Position numbers and translations under genes: made by a program
Assembly (NCBI RefSeq): GCF_000372465.1
Contig: NZ_AQUZ01000004.1
Span: forward strand, 1,202 to 65,201
Length of the DNA: 64,000 bases
Source of the DNA: Kribbella catacumbae DSM 19601
GTDB taxonomy: Bacteria > Actinomycetota > Actinomycetes > Propionibacteriales > Kribbellaceae
Reading direction: 5' to 3'
Part shown: positions 33,843 through 43,074 of the stretch, piece by piece
Layout: each line of letters opens with the position of its first letter
How positions within the stretch are numbered: the first letter of the stretch is position 1
Notes under the pieces: generated by a model
Seen by the model: the letters and a program-made list of their open reading frames with translations, nothing else
Database searches by the model: none
What the model was told of the DNA's origin: nothing

Positions 33843-36800
33843 ATGTCAGGTCATGATTCAAGCGCTCACCTGCGTGTTCATGGACGATTAGCACCGGCAA
33901 CCCCTCGCCGGATCGGCCGGTTACGGATAACGTTGTCTCCCGACCTGACCGCCGCTTCGACGGAGTTCCCCCACGTGACTGTGCAGATCACCCGCGTCTC
34001 CTCCCCGGAGCTGTTCCTCGGCCACGACGACGACCCGCGCCAGCTGGTGCGGGTCGAACTCGATCGCTCGGCCGCCGACGGCGCGCTGTCGGTTCACGTC
34101 GCCGGGGACGGCATGACCGGTACTGCGGAGCTGCCCGCCGGCGACGGCTCGGCCCTCGTGGAGGTGCCGCTGGAGGTGTCAGCCGCTCTGCGAGCGCAGT
34201 ACGGGGTGGCGGTGGATGCGACGGTCCAGGTGCTCGCTGGGGACCAGCAGGTCGTCGCCAGCGACAGTGGGACGGTAGTGATCGCCGAACCGGGCTGGAC
34301 GATGGTCATGGTGTCCCACTTCCACTACGACCCGGTCTGGTGGAACACGCAGGCGGCGTACACGACCAGCTGGGACCTGCAGGGACCGGACGGCACTACT
34401 CGGCCGGTCTACACGCACAACGCCTTCAGCCTGGTCGACGCGCACCTGAAGCTCGCGCTGCGCGATCCGGCGTACTGCTTCGTGCTGGCCGAGCTGGACT
34501 ACCTGAAGCCGTACTTCGACACCTTTCCCGAGAACAGGGCCGTACTGCGCCGCCTGATCGCGGAGGGGCGCGTGGAGATCATCGGCGGCACCTACAACGA
34601 GCCCAACACCAACCTGACCGGTGCTGAGACGACCATCCGCAACATCGTGTACGGCGTTGGCTACCAGCGGGACATCCTCGGTGGTAATCCGCAGAACGCG
34701 TGGCAGCTGGACGTGTTCGGGCACGACCCGCAGTTCCCGGGGTACCTGGCCAAGGCCGGTCTGACGGGGTCGGCGTGGGCGCGGGGGCCGTTCCACCAGT
34801 GGGGGCCGCTGCGGCAGGCGTGGGGTGATCCCAAGTCGGGCACTGCCGCGGTGATGCAGTTCCACAGCGAGTTCGAGTGGATCAGCCCGAGTGGGGACGG
34901 CGTACTGACCCACTACATGCCTGACCACTACGGGCCGGGTTGGGAGCTGCAGAACGCGCCTAGCGTCGAGGCGGCGGGCGAAACGGCGTACCAGCTGTTT
35001 GCGACGCTGAAGACGGTGGCCGCGACCAAGAACACGCTGCTGCCGGTGGGTGGCGACTACACGCCGCCGAACAACTGGATCACCGCTGTGCATCACGACT
35101 GGGCTGAGCGCTACGCGTGGCCGAAGTTCGTGTGCGGGACGACGAAGCACTTCATGGATCGGGTGCGCGCTGAGCTGGCCGCTGAGGGCCGCAAGCCGTC
35201 GCCGCAGTCGCGGGACATGAACCCGATCTACACCGGCAAGGACGTCTCCTACATCGACACCAAGCAAGCGCAGCGCGCTGCGGAAGTCGCCGCGGTCGAT
35301 GCGGAGAAGCTGGGCACGTATGCCGAGTTGCTGGGGCTTGGGCGGTTTGCTGAGGCTTCGCTGGACAAGGCGTGGCGGCAGCTCGCGTACGGGGCGCACC
35401 ACGATGCGATTACGGGGTCGGAGTCGGATCAGGTTTACATCGATCTAGTCACCGGGTGGCGAGAGGCGCACGATCTGTCGGATGCTGCTCGGACGGCTTC
35501 GCTGGAGGCGTTTGCGGCGCGGATCGACACCAGCGCCTTCGGTTCTTCCGCGGTCGTCGTCACCAACACGTTGTCCTTCACCCGGACCGATCTGGTGACA
35601 GTGGAGCTGCCTGATGCTGGCTTGGTGGTCGTCGACTCAGCGGGCTCCCTGGTGCCCTCTGTTGTCGAGGGCAACAAATTGACGTTCCTCGCGGTGGAGG
35701 TGCCGTCGCTCGGGTGGCGGTCTTTTGGCCTGGTTCCCGGTACGTCGGTCGCGTGGGGGCCGGCTTCAGCTTCAGCGGAGTCGGTGGAGAACGAGTTCTT
35801 CCACGTCACGGTCGATCCGACCCGCGGTGGGGCTGTCAGCTCGATCGTGGACAAGCGGACCGGGCGACAGGTACTGAAGGGACTCGGCAACGAACTGCGG
35901 GTGTACGAGGAGTACCCGGATCACCCGCGCTTCGGCGAGGGACCGTGGCATCTGACGCCTTCCGGGCCGGTGGTCGGGTCGTCGGAGGCGCCGGCGAAGG
36001 TCTTCACCCAGACCGGCCCGCTCGGCAGCCGGGTGGTGAGTCGCGGCGAGGTCGACGGGATCGCGTACGAGTCGGTGATCACGGTGTACCACGGGCTGGA
36101 TCGGATCGAGTTCGCGACGCGGATCCTTGATCACTCGCAGTCGGACCGGCTGGTTCGGGTCAAGTTCCCTGCGGATGTTCCTGGTGCACTGCCCTTGAGT
36201 GAGGTTGCCGGTGCTGTGGTGGGCCGCGGTTTCGGCCTGATCGATGTTGACAGCGAGCAGGCGCCTTGGACGCTCGACAACCCGGCCAACACCTGGTTCG
36301 GCGTCGGCACCACGACCCGCATCTCGCTTCTCGATGCCTCCGGCGACCCGGCCGGCACCCGCCCCGTCGCGGTCGCCGAAATCGTAGTACCAGACGACAC
36401 CGAGCCCGCCTCGGTCCGAGACCTCGTCGTGGCCCTGGCCCGAGTAGGCGTAACAGCCACCACGTCACAAACCAGCGGCACCCGCTACGGCTGGCTAAAG
36501 GTCGACTCCAACCTCCCCGACCTAAGAATCCTCATCGGCTCAGCTGCTTCGCTGCTGGAATCGGCCGAAAGCACCACGCCGGACGCCGAAGGCGGCTCGG
36601 CTTCGGGGGCGGCTGGCTCCACTCCCCCTCTCCCCAGCGCCGCCGAAGGCGGCGCGTACTTCGTGCCTGCGCGGACCTCGTTGGCTGAGGTTTGGCAGCC
36701 CAATGCTGATGTGCGGGAGGTGCGGGCGATCTCCGCACTTGTTCTTCCTACCCCTGACGCTGTGACGGCGGCCGTCGACGAGCTCGGGAGCGCGCGAATC

Positions 36801-38309
36801 ACGGCGACCGTGCACGGGGACGGGGTGATCGAGGAGTTCCGGGATGCAACGGTTGCGTTGCTGACTTATGGGCTGCCTGGGTTCGCGGTGGATGCGACGG
36901 GCGCCCTGCACGCCTCCTTGCTGCGGTCCTGCAGCGGCTGGCCGTCGGGGATCTGGATCGACCCACCACGGCGCGCCACCCCGGACGGCTCGTCGTTCCA
37001 GCTTCAGCACTGGACGCATGAGTTCCGCTACGCCTTGACCGCCGGCGACGGCGACTGGCGCGCATTGCAACTGCCCTCGCGCGGACAGGAGTTCTCCTCA
37101 CCGTTGCTCGCGGCAACCACTACGGCCCACGACGGCACCCTCCCCAGCACCCACTCCCTGCTCCAGGTCTCCCCCGAGCGCGACGTCCTCGTCTCCACCC
37201 TGAAGCCCGCCGGCAACCCGATCGCACACGGCTCCGGCACCGCCTCCGATTCCCGCGAAGGCGTTACCCTGCGGTTGATCGAGGCAACAGGTCTCGGCGC
37301 GACGGCCACGATCACCTCAGCCGTCCCGATCACCGCCGCCTGCCACGCCGACCTGCTCGAGTCCCGCGGCGCCCCTATCGAAGTTGCCGACGGCAAGCTG
37401 ACCCTCGACCTCGCCGGCTCCGCAGTCGACACCTTCGTGCTCGACCTTGAACCCACCGCCCCCGCCTCCCACCAGATCCTCGGCCAACCAGGCGAGATCG
37501 CCCAACCGTCGTACTCGCGCTACTGGCTGCACAACCGTGGACCCGCGCAGATGGGCTTCCTCCCGATCAGCCTGTCCGCCTCCCCCACCATCGCCCGCAC
37601 GGCCGGCAAGCCCTTCGAGCTCTCGACGGTGATCGCCAGCCAGTACTGCGATGTGGTGGCTGAAGGAGTCCTCACCATCGACCTCCCCGACGGCTGGACG
37701 GCCGACCAGCCCGACTTCCGGCTGACCCTCGAGCCGGGCGGCTACGTGCGCCACCTGATCAACGTGACCCCGGCCGAGAACTGCGAACCCGGCCAGTACT
37801 TCGTCGCCGCCCGTGTACTCACCAGCACCGACGAACTCGCCGGCGGATCCGGCGTACAGGCTGTCGAGGACGTCGTCACGGTCTTCGTCGGCGAAAGCCC
37901 CGAGCTCACCGCTGCCCTCGGTTTCGGCTTCGCCCCCACCGAGCCGCCGGATCACGGCTCAGGCGCCGTCGACGGCGAGCCAGGCCGAGCCACCGGCCTG
38001 ACCATCACCCCGTCGACCCAGGACCTGCGGCTGACGCCCGGCTCGCAGGAGACGCTGGATCTGACCTTCACCAACAACACCTCTTCCGAGATCCGCGCCG
38101 AGCTGCAGCTCGCTTCGCCGTACGGGACCTGGTCCTGGCTGCCTGAGCCCGTGCGAGCGGTCGTCGTACCGGCCAAGTCCTCCGTGGTCGTGCCGGTTCC
38201 AGTGCACGCACCCGCCGACGCGACTCCGGCCCACGCCTGGGTACTGCCGAAGGTGATGTGGTTCGGCCGTGCGCAGTACGCGCCGACTGTCCGCCTGGAG
38301 ATCCAGTGA
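33843..38309 (+). CDS. GH38 alpha-mannosidase
   Basis: A 1488-residue alpha-mannosidase, unusually long for bacterial GH38 enzymes of roughly 1000 residues. The catalytic domain begins with SHFHYDPVWW (zinc ligands His161 and Asp163) and has nucleophile Asp290 in WQLDVFGHD. The signature AYGAHHDAITGSESDQVYIDL is near 515. The central and C-terminal beta domains follow (VENEFFHVTVDPTRGGAVSSIVDKRTGR near 645). An acidic, low-complexity insert (about 895-940) and NEW3-like beta-sandwich modules near the end (about 1370-1480) extend it. No signal peptide is seen. It is coupled to the next gene by a GTGA overlap and sits among GH3, GH13 and ROK genes, suggesting N-glycan or mannoside breakdown (inference). 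Confidence 0.92.
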   Translation: MSGHDSSAHLRVHGRLAPATPRRIGRLRITLSPDLTAASTEFPHVTVQITRVSSPELFLGHDDDPRQLVRVELDRSAADGALSVHVAGDGMTGTAELPAGDGSALVEVPLEVSAALRAQYGVAVDATVQVLAGDQQVVASDSGTVVIAEPGWTMVMVSHFHYDPVWWNTQAAYTTSWDLQGPDGTTRPVYTHNAFSLVDAHLKLALRDPAYCFVLAELDYLKPYFDTFPENRAVLRRLIAEGRVEIIGGTYNEPNTNLTGAETTIRNIVYGVGYQRDILGGNPQNAWQLDVFGHDPQFPGYLAKAGLTGSAWARGPFHQWGPLRQAWGDPKSGTAAVMQFHSEFEWISPSGDGVLTHYMPDHYGPGWELQNAPSVEAAGETAYQLFATLKTVAATKNTLLPVGGDYTPPNNWITAVHHDWAERYAWPKFVCGTTKHFMDRVRAELAAEGRKPSPQSRDMNPIYTGKDVSYIDTKQAQRAAEVAAVDAEKLGTYAELLGLGRFAEASLDKAWRQLAYGAHHDAITGSESDQVYIDLVTGWREAHDLSDAARTASLEAFAARIDTSAFGSSAVVVTNTLSFTRTDLVTVELPDAGLVVVDSAGSLVPSVVEGNKLTFLAVEVPSLGWRSFGLVPGTSVAWGPASASAESVENEFFHVTVDPTRGGAVSSIVDKRTGRQVLKGLGNELRVYEEYPDHPRFGEGPWHLTPSGPVVGSSEAPAKVFTQTGPLGSRVVSRGEVDGIAYESVITVYHGLDRIEFATRILDHSQSDRLVRVKFPADVPGALPLSEVAGAVVGRGFGLIDVDSEQAPWTLDNPANTWFGVGTTTRISLLDASGDPAGTRPVAVAEIVVPDDTEPASVRDLVVALARVGVTATTSQTSGTRYGWLKVDSNLPDLRILIGSAASLLESAESTTPDAEGGSASGAAGSTPPLPSAAEGGAYFVPARTSLAEVWQPNADVREVRAISALVLPTPDAVTAAVDELGSARITATVHGDGVIEEFRDATVALLTYGLPGFAVDATGALHASLLRSCSGWPSGIWIDPPRRATPDGSSFQLQHWTHEFRYALTAGDGDWRALQLPSRGQEFSSPLLAATTTAHDGTLPSTHSLLQVSPERDVLVSTLKPAGNPIAHGSGTASDSREGVTLRLIEATGLGATATITSAVPITAACHADLLESRGAPIEVADGKLTLDLAGSAVDTFVLDLEPTAPASHQILGQPGEIAQPSYSRYWLHNRGPAQMGFLPISLSASPTIARTAGKPFELSTVIASQYCDVVAEGVLTIDLPDGWTADQPDFRLTLEPGGYVRHLINVTPAENCEPGQYFVAARVLTSTDELAGGSGVQAVEDVVTVFVGESPELTAALGFGFAPTEPPDHGSGAVDGEPGRATGLTITPSTQDLRLTPGSQETLDLTFTNNTSSEIRAELQLASPYGTWSWLPEPVRAVVVPAKSSVVVPVPVHAPADATPAHAWVLPKVMWFGRAQYAPTVRLEIQ

Positions 38310-38956
38310 CGGCGGCGACGATCACCCACGGACATGGGCACGGGCATGGTGCCCCGCATGCGCCGCCAGGCGTACTGGCCTACCTCAACGGGCGGCCCAT
38401 CCCCCGGGCGCTGCTGGACGACCGCCTGGCAGCCCTCCGCGCCGGCGACGCCGCCTGCGTACTCCCGAAGCCGGACACCCGAGAAGCACGCCAGCTCGCC
38501 CGCTGGGTCGCCCAGGTGATCATCACCGAGCAACTCTGCCTGGACGAGCTCCAGCGGCACGGCCAGCCAGCAACAGCCACACAGCTGCCAGACGTCTCCG
38601 CAGCGCCAGCAACAGTCGTGCGGCCGCTAGACGTCTCCGCGGCGATCGCAGTCGGCTCCATCACCGCCGCGGCCCTCGCAGGCTCGAAGCCCGTACGCCG
38701 GGTCGCCGAGCTGGTCAGCCGTGAGGTACGGATCTCCTCCGAGCAGCTGGCCTACGCGGCCGACGTACTCGGCAAGGAGGCGCCGCGCGATCCCGGCGTG
38801 CCGGTGGAGCGGTGGCATGCGGAACTCCTGGACAGCGCGCGGCTTGAGGCGTTCGCGCGCTGGCTGAATGCCGCCCAGCATGAGCGGGTCCATCTGGTCC
38901 ACGGGCTCGAGCATCCGGGCGACAGTAACCAACCTGACAATCTGCACCGGCACTGA
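38306..38956 (+). CDS. His-rich protein coupled to the mannosidase
   Basis: A 216-residue protein of unknown function. The GTG start at 38306 overlaps the GH38 stop (GTGA). The N-terminus is strikingly His/Gly-rich (ITHGHGHGHGAPHAPPG), which could bind metal ions such as the zinc needed by GH38 enzymes. Next comes VLAYLNGRPIPRALLDDRL and a helical region (REARQLARWVAQVIITEQLCLDEL), which recall the N-terminal helical part of SurA/PpiC-type chaperones. The rest is helical. A role as partner or metal donor of the mannosidase is only an inference from coupling and composition. Confidence 0.6.
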   Translation: MTAATITHGHGHGHGAPHAPPGVLAYLNGRPIPRALLDDRLAALRAGDAACVLPKPDTREARQLARWVAQVIITEQLCLDELQRHGQPATATQLPDVSAAPATVVRPLDVSAAIAVGSITAAALAGSKPVRRVAELVSREVRISSEQLAYAADVLGKEAPRDPGVPVERWHAELLDSARLEAFARWLNAAQHERVHLVHGLEHPGDSNQPDNLHRH

Positions 38957-38966
38957 CGGGGGGACC

Positions 38967-39941
38967 ATGAGCGACGAGGCAGCGACAGTACTCGGGATCG
39001 ACATCGGCGGCACGAAGATGGCCGCCGCGATCGTGTCCGCCGACGGCGAGATCGTCACCAAGGACCGGATCGCGACGCCGCCCGGTGACGCGGATGAGGT
39101 GTTCGCCGCGCTTGGCGAGCTGATCGGCCAGGTGCTGGGCGACACCGAGCCGGCGGCCGTCGGGATCGGATCGGCCGGCCCGCTGGACCAGCAGCACGGC
39201 CTGGTCTCGCCGGTGAACATCACCGGCTGGCGGAACTTCCCGCTGGTCGACCGGGTCCGCGCGCTCGTCGGCGACGTACCGGTCACGCTGGGTGTCGATG
39301 GGCACTGTTTCGCGCTCGGGGAGTTCTGGACCGGCGCCGGGCGCGAAGTGGGCAGTCTGCTCGGCATCGTCGTCTCCACCGGGGTCGGCGCCGGCATCGT
39401 GGTCGACGGGAAGCTGCTGCTCGGCCAGTCCGGCAACGCCGCGCACCTCGGGCACGTGGTCGTCGACCTCGACGGCGAGGCGTGCGCGTGCGGGTCGTAT
39501 GGTTGCGTCGAGACCTACGCCAGCGGCCCACGGATGGTTGCCCGGGCCAAGCGTCGGGGCTGGCGCAGTACCGAGGACGTCGACGCGGCGGTACTGTCCG
39601 CGGACGCCGCCGCCGGGGACGAGATCGCCCTCGCGATGTTCGACGACGGGGCCCAGGCGCTCGCGGCGGGCATCGTTGCCACCGCTGTCACCGTTGACCT
39701 TACGACCGTCGTGATCGGCGGCGGGGTGGCCAAGGCCGGACCGGTGTTGTTCGACCCGGTGCAGCGCTGGGTGAAGCGGCTGGCGCAGCTCCCGTTCGTC
39801 GACGAGCTGAGCGTCGAACCGGCCCAGCTCGACAACGCCGGCCTGATCGGCGCCGCCCGGCTCGGCTGGGATCTGTTGCCCGCCGCAAGCGCCAAGGTAC
39901 TGCGGCCTTCCGCTGACCGGTCTGGGAGCGCCCTGAGGTAG
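38967..39941 (+). CDS. ROK family sugar kinase
   Basis: A 324-residue cytoplasmic kinase. The phosphate-binding motif GIDIGGTKMAAAIV is at the N-terminus, the substrate loop is ITGWRNFP, and the ROK zinc motif CACGSYGCVE lies near 172-181. DLTTVVIGGGVAKAGP is the C-terminal ATP-binding segment. It would phosphorylate a hexose such as glucose, N-acetylglucosamine or N-acetylmannosamine. It begins 10 bases after the His-rich gene, so GH38, His-rich protein and kinase form one unit: release a sugar, then phosphorylate it. GGGGGG precedes the ATG at 38967. Confidence 0.9.
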   Translation: MSDEAATVLGIDIGGTKMAAAIVSADGEIVTKDRIATPPGDADEVFAALGELIGQVLGDTEPAAVGIGSAGPLDQQHGLVSPVNITGWRNFPLVDRVRALVGDVPVTLGVDGHCFALGEFWTGAGREVGSLLGIVVSTGVGAGIVVDGKLLLGQSGNAAHLGHVVVDLDGEACACGSYGCVETYASGPRMVARAKRRGWRSTEDVDAAVLSADAAAGDEIALAMFDDGAQALAAGIVATAVTVDLTTVVIGGGVAKAGPVLFDPVQRWVKRLAQLPFVDELSVEPAQLDNAGLIGAARLGWDLLPAASAKVLRPSADRSGSALR

Positions 39942-40286
39942 CTCGACCGGCAGTTGGCGCCACCGTTACCGTCTCGCGACGGTCTGCGACCCCTTCACAC
40001 ACATTCCGGTCGTCCGGAAAGGGGTCTCCCGAGCAATTTTGCGCAATTTTTACGCGATTGCCAAAAACCTTGTAACGGCGACCCCTGCTCACGCGATGCA
40101 ACGGATGGATGGGGTGGGGGCACGTCGTCCAAGGGCAATCAGGGGGGCCTGCATGCCAGGGATTGACCGCTTGCGTGTGCGGCGAGGAGGAGACTCCTCG
40201 CCGCTCGCGCGGGCAACCGCAGTACAGGTGTTCGCACGTCCACCAGCGTTGTCCGGGGCAACGCTCGACCGTAGGGACAGGTCCTG
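39942..40286 (+). other. Non-coding gap with AT-rich island and hairpin
   Basis: This gap has no gene. About 40036-40078 is an AT-rich island in GC-rich DNA and the likely promoter region of the membrane protein gene. About 200 bases of leader follow. It contains a perfect 9-base stem (GGCGAGGAG, 40181-40189, with complement at 40194-40202) closed by a GAGA tetraloop, as well as G-runs near 40105-40150. I could not match it to a known riboswitch consensus. Confidence 0.4.
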
Positions 40287-40841
40287 ATGGACGTAGTTGT
40301 TCTAGTCGTCTTCGCACTCTTCTTCACCGCACTAGCAGTCGCCACGACGACCAGCCACGGCATGCTGCGTGCTTCGGTACGCCGCCCGCGGCTGTTCCAG
40401 TCCGCCGTCGTCCTCGCCGCCGCCGCCACCGTCCCAGTCGACCTGTACGCCGTCGTGTACGGCACAGTCGGCCCCGGCGGCACCGCCATCAGCGAAGTCG
40501 CCGGCCGGCTGCTACTCCTGAACGTCGCCGCCGCGTGCGGCGTCGCGGCCCTGCACGAGTCCCTCCGGGGACGCGCCATCTCCGCCGACTCGGCCCTGGA
40601 CGAACCGTCCGGACCCGAGCAGCCGGTGCGGATGGGCGTGCTGGGCTGGACCGGCCCACTGATCGCGCTAGTCGCGGTCACCGCCGTCGTCGCGCTCGGC
40701 TCCCGGGGGAACGGGCCCGAGCTCGGCAACGTCGGACCCGTCTGGGCCGTCTATTCCCTGCTCATCTGCGTGATCAGCGCCTACGCGCTGCTCCGCAGGC
40801 GGGCAGTTGAGGTAGGGGCGGTCGATCCTCAGGAGGGATGA
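40287..40841 (+). CDS. Integral membrane protein of unknown function
   Basis: A 184-residue protein with about four hydrophobic segments (residues 2-22, 36-58, 68-86 and 116-134, with another possible near 150-168). Short charged loops include an acidic stretch after residue 95 (DSALDEPSGPEQP). The sequence is protein-like, and GGACAGG stands about four bases before the ATG. I recognise no family. It is preceded by a long non-coding leader and followed by repeat-rich DNA, so it marks the edge of the accessory segment. Confidence 0.6.
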   Translation: MDVVVLVVFALFFTALAVATTTSHGMLRASVRRPRLFQSAVVLAAAATVPVDLYAVVYGTVGPGGTAISEVAGRLLLLNVAAACGVAALHESLRGRAISADSALDEPSGPEQPVRMGVLGWTGPLIALVAVTAVVALGSRGNGPELGNVGPVWAVYSLLICVISAYALLRRRAVEVGAVDPQEG

Positions 40842-40950
40842 GGATCGAGCGCGGGTTCTGCACCGCGGACGGTGAGCCGGAGGTTGCGGGAGGGCAACCA
40901 CCGGGCACACAAACCCCGTCCACGGTGCAGAACCAACTTGCTGGTTATTT

Positions 40951-41206
40951 CCCACGCGGGCTCCTGCGTCGCCTGCTCCCGCCCGCCCGGGGCGCCGCTC
41001 CTGCGTCGCGGCTTGGTGACGGCCTTGGTGGCTCCGCAGATGTCGGACTAGATGGTTGGGTTGGTTGTTCCCTACGCCGGCTCCTTCGTCGTCTGCTCCG
41101 CCCACTCTCGTGCGTCACTCCTGCGTCGCGGCTAGGTGAAGGCGCTGGTGGCTCGGGAGATGGCGCGCTAGGTGATTGGGGTTGTAGTCCCGCACGCGGC
41201 TCCTGC
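40951..41206 (+). repeat. 119-bp tandem repeat array, two and a fraction copies
   Basis: Units begin at 40951, 41070 and 41189, exactly 119 bases apart; the third is cut after about 18 bases. Each unit opens with a CCCxACGCxGG-like motif and GGCTCCTGCGTCGC. It then has a second CGCTCCTGCGTCGCGGC-like block with TTGGTG or TAGGTG following, and closes in GGTTGG or GATTGG. The units are diverged (about 70-80 percent alike by eye). Related copies lie inverted at 44430-44578. Confidence 0.75.
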
Positions 41207-41350
41207 CCAACGGACCCGATTCGCTCAGCCTGGCAGCGACGGACCTGGGAGGACCTTGCCGCCTGATCCGGCGGTCAAAGTCCAGCGGGGTGGTGTAGGA
41301 GGTGGCCGACCCTGATCTTCACCTGCCTGCGATTCCGCGCCATCCTCTTG

Positions 41351-41374
41351 TGATCATTCGCCCCCTTCACCCGC
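41351..41374 (+). repeat. Half copy of the 30-bp palindromic repeat
   Basis: TGATCATTCGCCCC followed by CTTCACCC matches the left arm of the palindrome at 31575-31665 with a short deletion in the middle. The inverse arm is not present, although a short TTCACC/GGTGAA pair follows. Confidence 0.55.
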
Positions 41375-41553
41375 TCAGAGCCATGGTGAATCGGATCGGC
41401 TGCCTGGGAGGTAAGGGCTTCCTGTGATCCGTCCGTGGTTGTGGCGCGGTTGGAGTTGGGGAGGATTCTGGCCGGACCTGCTGCTTCCACCGACGCAGGA
41501 ACGGTCCAGGATCGCTGGCCCACTGGCCGGTTATGTGACCGCTAGCGCCCTAC

Positions 41554-41728
41554 AGAGCCTGTTGAGAATTGGCTCGGCAGCGGCCGATTGTGTACCGACC
41601 GACAGGAAGTAGTCGACCGTTCGGCCGCGCGCCACGCTCACGCAGGCCGCGGCCGGCCGCAGAACCGGCACTACTTCCTGTCGGTCGGGACACAACGCGA
41701 ACCCCAGACCCATTTCCTAACAGGCTCT
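41554..41728. mobile_element. 175-bp MITE-like nested palindrome
   Basis: Outer inverted repeats begin AGAGCCTGTT at both ends (41554-41563 and, inverted, 41719-41728) and continue with partial identity for about 24 bases. Inside, a 26-base arm (41588-41613) is complementary to 41670-41695 with a single mismatch. No transposase is encoded. Both flanks carry TAC next to or overlapping the ends, but a clear target duplication is not proven. Structure and ends resemble a non-autonomous element moved by an IS transposase in trans. Confidence 0.65.
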
Positions 41729-42167
41729 ACAACCGGCTAGCCGACCCCGGCACCAGCGCGAACAACCACGGATCAGTCAGGAGAGCCACATTTCCTCCCC
41801 GCCCGACGAGGGTGATCTTTGGGCACAGGCTGGGCGTCGTTCGGTGGATTGGGTGCCTGGCCGGTGCCCAAGGTGGCTGGAGTGCTCAGCTGATCCGCTC
41901 GCCGTGGCGGGTTGGAGCCGGCTGCGCAGATTGTCCACGATCGACTCGCGGAGGCTGGCGGCCTTTTCTCGCATGTAGCTAACTATTGATTTATCTGAAC
42001 CCGTGAGTACCACGCCTCCCGCGTTGAGGTGATCCCGGCGCAGCTGAGCCTGGCTGGGCGCGATCTCCGCTGATCTGCAGCCCTTGGAGAGTGATGGCGG
42101 TCCGCTCACCCGGTCAGCGCGGGTGGTTGGCGCTTCGGCACTTAGCAAGATCCGCTAGCGAGCCATA

Positions 42168-42983
42168 ATGACATCGGCACCGGGCCGGATCGCCTGCGGT
42201 ATCGGCACGGGGAACAGCGCCCGGCGCGCTCTGGGTATGCCGCCGACCACGACGGCCGAACTGGAGACGTTCACCGCCGCGCTGCAGGACCTGTGCGCCG
42301 GACGGTCCGGCGAGTACCGCGAGGGCGACCGGGTCCGCGACGTCCAGTTCCTGCATGCCGGGCAGCAGGTGAACACGACCGAACCGATCGAGTTCCTCGT
42401 GGCCGCGCTCGGGCCGAAGGCCGCTGCCGTCGCCGGGCGCCGCGCCGCCGGTCTGGTCTCCTTCGGCTTGCTGGATCCCGCGGCCTGGCGTGCGTTGTAC
42501 GCGGTTCGCCGGCAGGCCGCGGACACGCCATGTGAGGTCAGCTCCTACCTGATGACCGCGCTGCACGTCCTCGACGACGGCGAGGACCCGTACGGCGACG
42601 CGGCCCGGGACGCGGTGGGCCAAATCGCCCTGGCGCTACTGACCTTCGCCGCCGACACCCCCTCGTCCGCCGAGGGGCTCGGCGCCGAGGCACGCGACGC
42701 CGTACGGCGCCTGCTCGATCAGCGTGGCACCACGGCCACCTCACCAGACCGGTACGCCCGGCTCTGCGCCAAATACCTGGGACGTATCGCGCCGGCCGAA
42801 CGCGACCTGATCCTGCCGTCGCTGATGGACCAGCTGACCCTGGTCGGGACCCGGGACGACCTCCTTGCCCGCGTCGCCACCCTGGAGGACGCCGGAGTCG
42901 ACGAGATCGTCATCCAGCCGGTGGTCGACCCGCCGGCGGAGATGGCCGAGTTCGCCAAGCTCGCCGTCGCTGCCGGGTCGTAG
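42168..42983 (+). pseudogene. N-terminally truncated luciferase-like (F420-type) oxidoreductase
   Basis: The readable part (about 265 residues) matches the C-terminal two-thirds of luciferase-like monooxygenase/F420-dependent oxidoreductases. It has IACGIGTGNSARRALG, then PIEFLVAALGPKAAAVAGRRAAGLVSFG and the terminal ATLEDAGVDEIVIQPVVDPPAEMAEFAKLA. The family normally has about 90-100 residues before this point, with the first barrel strands and part of the cofactor site; none are found upstream. The ATG at 42168 has no good ribosome site. The break lies at the edge of the repeat-rich region, so truncation by rearrangement is likely. Confidence 0.7.
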
Positions 42984-43074
42984 GCCTGGTTCGAGCGACG
43001 TCGCGGCCTGCTGGGACCTGCAGCTTCGCTATGTTTGACCGACTTGCCGATTCTCGTACCGGGAGCTGAACCTC

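Larger units (their letters stand above)
40842..42167. other. Gene-poor, repeat-rich region
   Basis: Over 1.3 kb there is no gene I can support. It holds the 119-bp tandem repeats (40951-41206), half of the palindromic repeat (41351-41374) and the MITE-like element (41554-41728). An AT-rich spot near 41972-42000 could be a promoter on either strand. The rest (41730-42167) contains only weak open frames without ribosome sites. Confidence 0.6.

Noticed and set aside
40139..40286. c-di-AMP (ydaO) or cobalamin riboswitch in the leader before 40287
   Set aside because: The conserved boxes of these classes are not found; only a simple tetraloop hairpin is clear.
41777..41974. A possible 65-residue minus-strand gene starting at 41974 behind an AT-rich spot
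   Set aside because: The N-terminus (MREKAASLRESIVDNL) looks helical, but the rest is low-quality, no ribosome site is present and the region is full of repeats. Not enough to call.
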